Positions 56,137 to 64,000 of a DNA stretch of 64,000 nt are shown piece by piece. A program made the position numbers and the translations under genes. The DNA is taken from positions 317,501 through 381,500 of the forward strand of contig NZ_FNXG01000003.1 in NCBI RefSeq assembly GCF_900108405.1, given 5' to 3'. Under the pieces are notes generated by a model. It was not told the origin of the DNA, searched no databases, and was given only the letters and a program-made list of their open reading frames with translations. The DNA comes from Paracoccus alkenifer (GTDB lineage: Bacteria; Pseudomonadota; Alphaproteobacteria; Rhodobacterales; Rhodobacteraceae). Position 1 is the first letter of the stretch. The number at the start of each line of letters is the position of its first letter.

Positions 56137-56906
56137 TGCGCGCTCTCCAGACAGGCCGCGCCGGCATAGCCGATGGCGCGGATCATGGCGTGTTTGGGGG
56201 CCAGCGGCGCGGGCCATGTGGTGCGGGAATGGCCCAGCCCCAGATCCAGCGCGACCGAGGCCAGCTTGTAGCTGAGCGGGCCGGGGTTGATCACCGGCAC
56301 ATCGACGCGCTCGGCCAGCCAGGCATGGGCCTCGTGCATGGTGGTCGAGCCGAGGATCAGCACCTGCGCCCCGTCCTCGTCGATGCAGCGCCGGGCGGCG
56401 GCCAGCAGCAGCGGCAACACCTCGTCCTCTTTGCCCGACAGCAGCGCCTTGTTGTCGGGGGTGACGCCAAGGCTGCGCAGCGAGGCGCATTTATGCGCCA
56501 TCCCCAGCTCGGCCAGCGTGCGGGTATAAAGCATCCGCCAGCGGTCCCACATCATCAGGATCGAGAAACTGTCGCCCAGCATCTGCGCCACCAGCATGGC
56601 ATGGCGCCCCGGTCCGATCACCGGGATCGTCAGCATCGAGCGCAGCATCGCCATGCCGCTGTCGGACATGGTGTCGATGCAGACCGCGTCATAGCCCTCG
56701 GCCTGCGCATCCAGCCCGGCATCGAGGATCGAGAAATCCGCCAGCGCCATGTCGTGCTGGCTGGAATAGTTCCTGGGGCCGACCCGCACGGCACGATAAT
56801 GGAACGCAATCCCCGGCCCCAGATCGACGGCGCCCAGCTGCGCCTGCCGGCGCGCCAGATCGTCGTCGCCCATGGGAAAGGGCACGATCACCAGCACCTT
56901 CTTCAC
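56133..56906 (-). CDS. Asp/Glu/hydantoin-racemase-fold protein B, tandem paralogue
   Basis: This 257-residue paralogue of the following gene (AVCIDTMSDSGMAMLRSMLTIPVIG, LGSTTMHEAHAWLAE) has the same two replacements of the usual catalytic cysteines. The start is a GTG at 56906 directly behind a GGAGGAGGAGAGG purine tract; an earlier TTG adds only an acidic EEEE stretch that is that tract translated. The two proteins may form a heteromer or act on related substrates. Confidence 0.8.
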   Translation of the reverse strand: MKKVLVIVPFPMGDDDLARRQAQLGAVDLGPGIAFHYRAVRVGPRNYSSQHDMALADFSILDAGLDAQAEGYDAVCIDTMSDSGMAMLRSMLTIPVIGPGRHAMLVAQMLGDSFSILMMWDRWRMLYTRTLAELGMAHKCASLRSLGVTPDNKALLSGKEDEVLPLLLAAARRCIDEDGAQVLILGSTTMHEAHAWLAERVDVPVINPGPLSYKLASVALDLGLGHSRTTWPAPLAPKHAMIRAIGYAGAACLESAQ

Positions 56907-56936
56907 CCTCTCCTCCTCCTCCAAGTCATGCGCGGG

Positions 56937-58337
56937 CTAGGCGCCGGCCGCGATGCGCGCGGCGCTGATCCCGGCCAGCCGGCCAAAGGCCGTCGCCGAC
57001 AGCAGGCCGTTGCCCGAAAGATAGCCATAGTTCGAATCGCCCGAGATCCCGCGGGCGGCGCCGCCGCCTGCCATCAGGTTGGGCAGGGGGGCGCCATCCT
57101 CGCGCAGCACCCGCGCGTCCGCGTCGATGACCAGCCCGCCCTGGGTGTGAAACAACGCCCCGTTCACCTTGACCGCCAGATATGGCGCCCTCAGCAGGTC
57201 GCCCGCGCCAAAGCGGCGGCCAAAGCGGTCGGGCGTCCCGCTGGCGGCGGCCTCGGCGATCGCATCGAATTCGGCCTTCAGTGCGGCCGGCGGCAGGCCG
57301 GTCGCGGCGGCCAGTTCCTCAAGCGTGTCGGCGGTCTTGACCGCGCCCAGCTTGCGGATCTCGCGGTAGTCGTGGAAATCCAGCGCCGCCGTCTCGCAGC
57401 GCGCGTCATAGATGTCCCAGGCGACATGGCCGGGCTGGGCGGCCACCTCGGCCCCGTGTTCCGAATAGCCGCGCATCTCGTTGGAAAAGCGGCGCCCCTC
57501 GGTGTTCACAAGAATGCCGCCCTGCGTCACCACCGCCCAGGACAGCGGCAGCGAATGGGGATGGGCGACCGAGCCATGGCCCTGATAGGCGCCCATGTCG
57601 GCCACCGCCGCGCCGAGGCTCAGGCCCCATTTCACCGCGTCGCCGGTGTTCGACATATGCCCGCAGCATTCGGCGTCGGCGATCTCGGGGATATGGCGGC
57701 GCACCATGTCCGCATCGCCCGCAAAGCCGCAGCAGGCCAGCACCAGCGCCTTGCAGCCCAGCGTTTCCAGCGCGCCGTCGGGGCGGCGGAACCGCAGCCC
57801 CCTGACCCGGCCTTGCGTGTCGGCGAAAAGATCCTCGACCGAGGCGCCGGTGATCAGGTCGATCCCCGCGGCCGACACCGCCGACAGCAGCGCCTGTTCA
57901 AGGTCGGCGCCGGTGCGGCTTTTCGGCCCGTGCATCCGCATCCGCGAATGGCCGGGATAAAGGAAACCTGTCACCAGCTCGAACTCGATGCCGTGGGTTT
58001 CGGTCAGCCAGTCGATCATCGGCCCCGAGGTCCGCGCGGCCAGCAGCGCCATGTCGGGGGGCGTGCGCCCATCGGTCTTGGCAATGATGTCGCCGGCGAA
58101 AACCTCGGGGCTGTCGTCGATCCCGGCCTGCGCCTGCAAGCGGCTGCCCGCCGCCGGGATCAGCCCCGCCGACAGCGAGGTCGAACCCTGCGGGCTCGCG
58201 TCGCGTTCAAGGATCATCACCTCGGCCCCGGCATCATGCGCGGCCAGCGCGGCGACCAGGCCGCAGGCGCCCGCGCCGACCACCACGACCGGCATTTCGG
58301 CGTCAAACTCGACATGTTCGGCGGAAAGAACAGCCAT
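56937..58337 (-). CDS. FAD-dependent dehydrogenase (fumarate-reductase/KstD-like)
   Basis: This 466-residue flavoprotein has an N-terminal Rossmann motif (VVVVGAGACGLVAALAAHDAG, ILERD) and a C-terminal FAD-binding segment (SGDSNYGYLSGNGLLSA). It fits the FAD-binding-2 family (PF00890), which includes fumarate and urocanate reductases and 3-ketosteroid dehydrogenases. No signal peptide is evident. It probably reduces or oxidises an alpha,beta-unsaturated acid in the pathway. The ATG at 58337 follows AAAGGTCC. Confidence 0.82.
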   Translation of the reverse strand: MAVLSAEHVEFDAEMPVVVVGAGACGLVAALAAHDAGAEVMILERDASPQGSTSLSAGLIPAAGSRLQAQAGIDDSPEVFAGDIIAKTDGRTPPDMALLAARTSGPMIDWLTETHGIEFELVTGFLYPGHSRMRMHGPKSRTGADLEQALLSAVSAAGIDLITGASVEDLFADTQGRVRGLRFRRPDGALETLGCKALVLACCGFAGDADMVRRHIPEIADAECCGHMSNTGDAVKWGLSLGAAVADMGAYQGHGSVAHPHSLPLSWAVVTQGGILVNTEGRRFSNEMRGYSEHGAEVAAQPGHVAWDIYDARCETAALDFHDYREIRKLGAVKTADTLEELAAATGLPPAALKAEFDAIAEAAASGTPDRFGRRFGAGDLLRAPYLAVKVNGALFHTQGGLVIDADARVLREDGAPLPNLMAGGGAARGISGDSNYGYLSGNGLLSATAFGRLAGISAARIAAGA

Positions 58338-58392
58338 ATCGGACCTTTCACCTTGGCAAGGGCGGCGCACAGGGGCTGCGCGCCGCGGTGTT

Positions 58393-59286
58393 TCAATACT
58401 CGGTGCGATGCTCGGGCGAGGTGCCATAGCGGGCTTCGAGTTCCTGGATCTCGGCCATGCGGGCGGTGTCGAAGAATTGCTTGAAGCTCATCACCCCCGG
58501 CGCGACCGAGGCGATGGTTTCCTCGGCCCTGAGCACCTCAAGCGTGCGCCGCGCCGCTTCCAGCGCGGACAGCAGCAGCCAGTTCGGATAGATGATCAGC
58601 TTGAATCCCAGCGCCTCGATCTCGGCCCTTGTCAGGAACGGCGTCTTGCCCGAGGTCGCCATGTTGTAAAGCAACGGCACCCCCGGAAACCGCGGCGCGA
58701 TATGGGGCAGGTCGTCGGGCAGCGGGCTTTCGACAAAGATCACGTCGGCGCCGGCCTCGCGATACATCGCGGCGCGGTCCAGCGCGGCCTCGCGCCCGTG
58801 GACCGCCAGCGCATCGGTGCGGGCGATGACGACGAAATCGGGATCGACGCGGGCATCGACCGCGGCCTTGACCTTGGCCACCATGTCCTCGGCCGCGATC
58901 AGCTGCTTGCCGGCCAGATGGCCGCAGCGCTTGGGCAGCACCTGATCTTCCAGATGCACCGCGGCGACGCCGCCACGTTCGTAAAGCTGGATGGCACGGC
59001 GCACGTTCAGCGGCCCGCCAAAGCCGTTGTCGGCGTCCGCGATCAGCGGCAGGTCGGCCGCGTCGGCGATGCGGGTGGCGTTGTCCACCATCTCGGTCAT
59101 GGTCAGCAGCCCGACATCGGGATAGCCCAGCCGCGTGGCCGAAGTCCCCGCCCCGGTCATGTACATGGCCTCGAACCCGGCCTCGGCGACCAGCCTTGCA
59201 TACATGGCATCGACCACCCCGGGGGCCATGACGGCGCGGTCCCCCGAAAGGGCCTGGCGCAGGCGGCGCGTGCGTGTCAGCGACAT
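58393..59286 (-). CDS. Isocitrate-lyase / PEP-mutase-family C-C lyase
   Basis: This 297-residue TIM-barrel enzyme of the ICL/PEPM family has the KRCGH motif with catalytic Cys121, the metal-binding IADADNGFGG segment and HLEDQ. The KxCGH motif points to the lyase branch (isocitrate, 2-methylisocitrate, 2,3-dimethylmalate lyases) and away from PEP mutase. It should cleave a C-C bond to give pyruvate or glyoxylate plus an acid. It lies between livF and the FAD dehydrogenase. Confidence 0.85.
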   Translation of the reverse strand: MSLTRTRRLRQALSGDRAVMAPGVVDAMYARLVAEAGFEAMYMTGAGTSATRLGYPDVGLLTMTEMVDNATRIADAADLPLIADADNGFGGPLNVRRAIQLYERGGVAAVHLEDQVLPKRCGHLAGKQLIAAEDMVAKVKAAVDARVDPDFVVIARTDALAVHGREAALDRAAMYREAGADVIFVESPLPDDLPHIAPRFPGVPLLYNMATSGKTPFLTRAEIEALGFKLIIYPNWLLLSALEAARRTLEVLRAEETIASVAPGVMSFKQFFDTARMAEIQELEARYGTSPEHRTEY

Positions 59287-59333
59287 GAGTATCTCTCCAT
59301 TTCCGGGCGACCGGCGGGTGCCGGCCGCCAGCC

Positions 59334-60027
<694 letters not shown>

Positions 60028-60035
<8 letters not shown>

Positions 60036-60768
60036 GTTCGGCCTCTTGCAGTCGGGCGGCGGCGCCGTGGCCCAGATAGGCCTCGACCACCGCCGGGTCG
60101 CGCACCAGCTGCCGCGGCGTGCCCTGCGCGATCATCTTGCCGTAGTTCAGGACATAGGCGGTCTCGGCCAGGCTCATCACCGCCTGCATGACATGTTCGA
60201 TCATCAGGAAAGTGTGCCCCTCGTCGCGGATCTGGCGGATGATGCCGACGATCTCGGTGACCTCGGTGGGGATCAGCCCGGCCATCACCTCGTCCAGCAG
60301 CAGCAGCTTTGCGCCGGTGGCCAGCGCGCGGGCGATTTCCAGCCGTTTGCGGCCAGCGATGGTCAGCGAACTGGCCGGGCGGTCCAGCATCGCGCCCATG
60401 CCCAGCCTTTTGCCGATGGCGCGGGCCTCGGCCATGGCATCGCGGCGGTTGTCATGGCGCAGATAGGCACCGACGGCGATGTTTTCCTGAACCGTCAACC
60501 CGGCAAAGGGCTGCACGATCTGAAAGGTCCGCACCATGCCCAGCCCACAGATGCGATGCGGGGCCATGCCGGTGATGTCCTGCCCGTTCAGGCGCACGCT
60601 GCCGGAATCGGCGCGGGTAAAGCCGGCGATGATGGTAAAGCAGGTGGTCTTGCCGGCGCCGTTCGGCCCCAGCAGGCCGACGATCGCGCCTTCGGGCACG
60701 TCGAGCGAGGCATCCGACACCGCCACCAGCCCGCCGAACCGCTTGGTCAGGTTGCGAACCTCAAGCAT
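60028..60768 (-). CDS. livG: Branched-chain-type ABC transporter ATPase LivG
   Basis: This 246-residue ATPase pairs with LivF. Walker A is GPNGAGKTT, the signature is LTIAGRKRLEIARAL (LivG variant), and Walker B is LLLLDEVMAGL. The start at 60768 has an AAAGGGGGG site; a TTG seven codons earlier is less likely. It overlaps livM and livF. Confidence 0.9.
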
Positions 60769-61744
60769 CGTCACCCCCCTTTCGGCCAAAGGCGCCGATC
60801 CGCGCCGCCAGCCCCATGATGCCTTGGGGCAGGAACCGCAGCGCCACGATCAGCACCACCGCGTAAAGCACGAAATTCAGGCCCGGCGCGTTGTGCAGCG
60901 CGGTCTTGGCACCCTCGCCCAGCAGATGCAGGCCCAGCGTGCCGACCAGCGGCCCCCAGACCGTGCCCGCGCCGCCGATGATCGGCCCGATCAGCGCCAC
61001 CACCGAAATCGCGACCCCGTAAACCACCGCGGAATCGATGAACAGCCACAGTTGCAGATAGATCGCGCCTGCCAGCCCCCCGAACGCGCCCGAGATCGCC
61101 ATGGCGGTCACCTTGACGCGATAGGTGTCGATGCCCAGCGCCCGCGCGGCGTCCTCGTTCTCGCGCACGGCGACCAGATAGGCGCCGAAGCGGGAATATT
61201 TCAGCCATGCGGTCAGCGCCATCACCAGCGCCACGATGGCCAGCAGCAGCGTATAGGTCAGCACCCGGTCCTTGTTGAACTGCAGCGCCGCCACCCCCGG
61301 CTCGATGGCCAGTTGCAGCCCGCGCCCGCCGCCGGTGATGTTGAACGAGGCCGCGCAGATGCGCAGCACCTCGGCAAAGGCCAGCGTGACCAGCGCGAAA
61401 TACGAGCCCTTCAACCCATAGCGGAACGACAGCGCCCCGATAAAGCCGCCCATCAGCGCGCCCGCCATGATGCCGGCGCCAAAGGCCAGCCAGGCATTGA
61501 CGCCGAACTGCACCTGCAACACCGCCGAGGCATAGGCGCCGGTGCCATACATCGCCGCATGGCCAAAGGACGACATGCCGCCAAAGCCGCCGGTCACGTT
61601 CCAGGACAGCGCCACTATGGTCATGGCCAGGGCGTTGATGGTAAAGCCCATCCACACCTGCGAGGGCATGACATAGACCGCCCCCAGATAGGCCAGAACC
61701 GCCACGACCAGCGCGACCTGCCCATACGAAGCAAGACGCATCAT
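60761..61744 (-). CDS. livM: Branched-chain-type ABC transporter permease LivM
   Basis: This 327-residue permease has about ten hydrophobic segments and the family blocks NVTGGFGGMSSFGHAAMYG, GAYASAV and the VRENEDAARALGID cytoplasmic loop that contacts the ATPase. The start overlaps the livH stop by four bases. A longer upstream reading is the livH shadow. Confidence 0.9.
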   Translation of the reverse strand: MMRLASYGQVALVVAVLAYLGAVYVMPSQVWMGFTINALAMTIVALSWNVTGGFGGMSSFGHAAMYGTGAYASAVLQVQFGVNAWLAFGAGIMAGALMGGFIGALSFRYGLKGSYFALVTLAFAEVLRICAASFNITGGGRGLQLAIEPGVAALQFNKDRVLTYTLLLAIVALVMALTAWLKYSRFGAYLVAVRENEDAARALGIDTYRVKVTAMAISGAFGGLAGAIYLQLWLFIDSAVVYGVAISVVALIGPIIGGAGTVWGPLVGTLGLHLLGEGAKTALHNAPGLNFVLYAVVLIVALRFLPQGIMGLAARIGAFGRKGGDDA

Positions 61745-62610
61745 GTCGGCTTCCTTCCCAAAAGCCCGGCAGGCCGGAACAGCAATGTCAGGATAAAGGC
61801 GACGAAAATGCCGATCTGGCCCAGGCTTTCGCCCAGAAACAGCCCGCCCAGCGCCTCGATGACGCCCAGCGCCAGCCCCGCGACCAGCGCGCCCGGCAGG
61901 CTGCCCATGCCGCCCATCACCACCGTGGTAAAGGCGACCAGCACAAAGGTATAGCCGACCTGCGGCGTGGCGTAGAATGTCGGCAGCAGCAGGCAGGCGG
62001 CCAGCGCCACGCAGGCGGTGCCGATGCCAAAGGTCAGCGCATAGGTGTGGTTGACGTCGATGCCGACGATCTCGGCCCCGCGCTTTTCGATCGCCACCGC
62101 GCGGATGGCCGAGCCGGTGCGGGTGCGGGTCATGAACAGCCACATCAGCCCGGCCACCAGCAGCGCCGCGAAAAACGCGATGACGCGGCCCTTGGTCAAA
62201 TAGGCACCCAGCACCTCGACCGTGTCCCAGGCATAGGGGATGTCGACCGTGCGGGTGTTCGACGTCCAGAAAAACAGCGCCAGATTGTCGATCACCAGCG
62301 ACAGCGCCAGCGTGACCAGCAGCACGTTCTGTTCGGACCCCGCGCTCATCGGGGCGATCACCACCCGTTGCAGCAGATAGCCCAGCACGAAAAACGCCGG
62401 CACCACGAAGATGATCGCCAGATAGGGGTCGATGCCCAGATATGAAAACAGGAAATAAGCCGCATAGAGGCCCAGCATCAGCAGGCTACCATGGGCAAAG
62501 TTGATGATATGCAGAACGCCGTAGATCAGGGTCAGGCCAAGCGCGATCAGCGCATAGACCGCCCCCATCGTCAGGCCGTTCAGAACGGCTGGCAGGATCA
62601 GGCTGGACAT
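61741..62610 (-). CDS. livH: Branched-chain-type ABC transporter permease LivH
   Basis: This 289-residue permease has eight or nine membrane helices and the typical start ILPAVLNGLTMGAVYALIALGLTLIYG and INFAHGSLLMLG. The cytoplasmic loop AIRAVAIEKRGAEIVGID is the ATPase contact. It begins 62 bp past livK. Confidence 0.9.
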   Translation of the reverse strand: MSSLILPAVLNGLTMGAVYALIALGLTLIYGVLHIINFAHGSLLMLGLYAAYFLFSYLGIDPYLAIIFVVPAFFVLGYLLQRVVIAPMSAGSEQNVLLVTLALSLVIDNLALFFWTSNTRTVDIPYAWDTVEVLGAYLTKGRVIAFFAALLVAGLMWLFMTRTRTGSAIRAVAIEKRGAEIVGIDVNHTYALTFGIGTACVALAACLLLPTFYATPQVGYTFVLVAFTTVVMGGMGSLPGALVAGLALGVIEALGGLFLGESLGQIGIFVAFILTLLFRPAGLLGRKPT

Positions 62611-62671
62611 GGGTGCATGCTCTCAGAGACGTGGCGGCCCCCGCCGGGCAAGCCGGCGGGGACCGGGTGGC

Positions 62672-63895
62672 TCAGCCCGCGGCGGGGCGCGGGAACACCG
62701 GCTCGGCGGTGGCGTATTCGGCGGGGAAGATCACCTCGATCTTGTCGCCGCGCACTTGCAGGTTCACCGGCGCCGCGCTCACATTGTCGCCGTTGACGAA
62801 TTTGGTCGGGCCGTAGGGCATGATCGAATCCGCATAATCGGACGCCGCCAGCGCCTCGATCATCTTGAGCCGATCGTCCGAGGCCCCCCGTTCCAGCGCG
62901 TCGGCCACGACCTGGATCGTGGCATAGGCCACCATCACGTCATAGGTCATGTCCAGCCCGGCGGCGGCCACGCTGGCGGCCAGCGCCTGCGATGCCTCTT
63001 TCTTGGGGTCATACCAGTGGTTGCAGTCGATGACATACTGGGCCAGATCGTTGTTTTCGCGCACGAACTTGATGTTCGAGGCCGCGCCGCCCAGCACCGA
63101 ATAGATCGCCATCAACTCGACCCGCTGCTGTTGCAGCGCCCGCGTCATCAGCGTGTATTCGTTGATGTAGTTCGAGGGGATGATGATGTCGGCCTTGGAC
63201 GCCTTGACCCGCAGGGCGATGTTGTTGAAATCGCGATGCGGGGTCGGGTGGGCGATGCGCTCGACCACGGTGATGCCCTGATCGGGCAGGGTCTTTTCGA
63301 TCAGGTCGGCCATGCTGGTCCCGAAGGGGCCGTCCTCGTGGATGATGGCCGCGGTCTTGACCGGATTGCCCGCCCCGTCGTTGAGCAGCTTGAGGTTGTC
63401 CATCGCCACCGCGGTGATCTTGTTCACCCCCGGGGTATAGCGGAACACGTTGTGCAGCCCGCGCTCGACGATGGCTTCGGCGGTGCCGACCGAGAACACC
63501 TGCGCCAGATCGTATTTCGCCGCCGCCTGCGACGAGGCCAGCCCAAGGGCCGAGGCGCTGGCGCCGGTAAAGGCGCATACGCCCGCCTCGGCCAGCGTAT
63601 CGACGGCGGCGGCCGCGACCTCGGGCCGGCTTTCGGCATCGACGATCACCAGCTCGATCTGCGCGCCGCCCATGCTTTTGATGCCGCCGGCGGCGTTGAT
63701 GGCCTCGGCGGCGAATTTCGCCCCGGCGGCGCATTGGGTGCCGTTATAGGCGAGGTTGCCGGTCAGCGGCTCAAGCACGCCGATCTTGACCACCGGGGTC
63801 TGCGCGCGCAGGATCGAGGGGCTGGCAAGCCCGCTCAGCAGCGCCATGGCCCCGGATGCCTTCAGCAGGCCGCGGCGGTTGATATAATGGGTCAT
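62672..63895 (-). CDS. livK: ABC transporter substrate-binding protein, LivK-like, Tat signal
   Basis: This 407-residue periplasmic type-I binding protein (Peripla_BP_6 family) has a twin-arginine start (NRRGLLKASG) followed by a hydrophobic stretch and a cleavage region near ILRAQTP. The IGVLEPLTGNLAYNG motif is typical of amide, urea and branched-chain binding proteins. Tat export suggests it folds in the cytoplasm. It is first of the livKHMGF genes, and its specificity would define the island's substrate. Confidence 0.88.
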   Translation of the reverse strand: MTHYINRRGLLKASGAMALLSGLASPSILRAQTPVVKIGVLEPLTGNLAYNGTQCAAGAKFAAEAINAAGGIKSMGGAQIELVIVDAESRPEVAAAAVDTLAEAGVCAFTGASASALGLASSQAAAKYDLAQVFSVGTAEAIVERGLHNVFRYTPGVNKITAVAMDNLKLLNDGAGNPVKTAAIIHEDGPFGTSMADLIEKTLPDQGITVVERIAHPTPHRDFNNIALRVKASKADIIIPSNYINEYTLMTRALQQQRVELMAIYSVLGGAASNIKFVRENNDLAQYVIDCNHWYDPKKEASQALAASVAAAGLDMTYDVMVAYATIQVVADALERGASDDRLKMIEALAASDYADSIMPYGPTKFVNGDNVSAAPVNLQVRGDKIEVIFPAEYATAEPVFPRPAAG

Positions 63896-63952
63896 CGTGG
63901 TTTCCTCCCTGGTGTTGTCAGCCCGCTGGGCCGAACTTGGTTCGCATCGGTC

Positions 63953-64000
63953 TTACCGCCCCAGCCACGGGTTCGCGGCGATCCGCGCCGTCTCGAAGGC
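63953..64000 (-). CDS. C-terminal end of an upstream gene (partial)
   Basis: The minus strand has an open frame from the window edge for 15 codons (AFETARIAANPWLGR) followed by TAA at 63953-63955, 57 bp before livK. It is likely the end of another gene of the leftward operon. The piece is too short to assign. Confidence 0.4.
   Translation of the reverse strand, partial: AFETARIAANPWLGR

Noticed and set aside
49457..56906. Assignment of the island to a known hydantoin, atrazine, nicotinate or methylcitrate pathway
   Set aside because: Each matches one or two enzymes only: no hydantoinase/carbamoylase set, no triazine hydrolase series, no methyleneglutarate mutase and no methylcitrate synthase.
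56001..58484. 827-codon plus-strand open frame opposite the racemase-fold and FAD genes
   Set aside because: Antisense shadow with no domain; minus-strand genes have conserved motifs and coupled starts.

Overview
The window is a very GC-rich bacterial chromosome segment that reads as a member of the Rhodobacteraceae, most likely Paracoccus or a close relative. The support is a Mcl1-type L-malyl-CoA/beta-methylmalyl-CoA lyase (ethylmalonyl-CoA pathway), an ATP12-family F1-ATPase chaperone, AapJ-type and PxpABC genes, and dense coding with many 4-bp ATGA start/stop overlaps. These assignments come from remembered family features, not from a database search. I see no rRNA, tRNA, CRISPR array, insertion sequence or prophage.

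Layout. 1-5.5 kb: cell-envelope and miscellaneous genes (lytic transglycosylase, L,D-transpeptidase, GlsB-like stress membrane protein, MFS exporter, small zinc-ribbon protein). 5.5-8.7 kb: mcl1 and a divergent D-amino-acid transaminase, then an orphan AapJ-like binding protein. 8.8-13.0 kb: a tightly overlapping leftward operon (ATP12 chaperone, HAD phosphatase, RluC-type pseudouridine synthase, CrcB) with rarA behind it. 13.1-14.4 kb: a luxR-luxI acyl-homoserine-lactone quorum-sensing pair.

14.6-35.4 kb: the S10-spc-alpha ribosomal protein superoperon on the minus strand, from rpsJ to rplQ with secY, adk and rpoA. It is interrupted between rpmD and rplO by about 5.9 kb of unrelated metabolic and stress genes (I78-type lipoprotein, 1-Cys peroxiredoxin, aldehyde dehydrogenase, acyl-CoA synthetase, short class III CoA-transferase). 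A UUCG-loop hairpin terminator follows rpmD, and a possible promoter precedes rplO. A second gap, between rplP and rpmC, has a palindromic repeat, a terminator-like hairpin and a possible promoter. The operon therefore looks divided into at least three transcription units. Perfect hairpins sit in most of its larger gaps.

35.5-41.2 kb: the 5-oxoprolinase genes pxpABC and a MacAB-type efflux pair. 41.4-48.5 kb: the complete phosphate regulon phoR-pstSCAB-phoU-phoB; direct repeats with 11-bp periodicity upstream of pstS resemble a pho box, and PhoR appears to lack membrane segments. A ComJ-family protein follows.

49.4-64 kb: an accessory catabolic island, the most interesting part of the window. 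A divergent AT-rich control region separates a PotD-like binding protein from a rightward operon (amidohydrolase, MmgE/PrpD protein, CMP/guanine-type deaminase, GntR/UTRA regulator). Facing it is a long leftward operon: a Liv-type ABC importer (livKHMGF), an isocitrate-lyase/PEP-mutase-family lyase, an FAD dehydrogenase, and two tandem Asp/Glu-racemase-fold proteins in which both usual catalytic cysteines appear replaced. The gene content suggests uptake, deamination or hydrolysis, isomerisation or dehydration, and C-C cleavage of an unidentified, probably nitrogen-containing, carboxylate. The substrate cannot be named from sequence alone.
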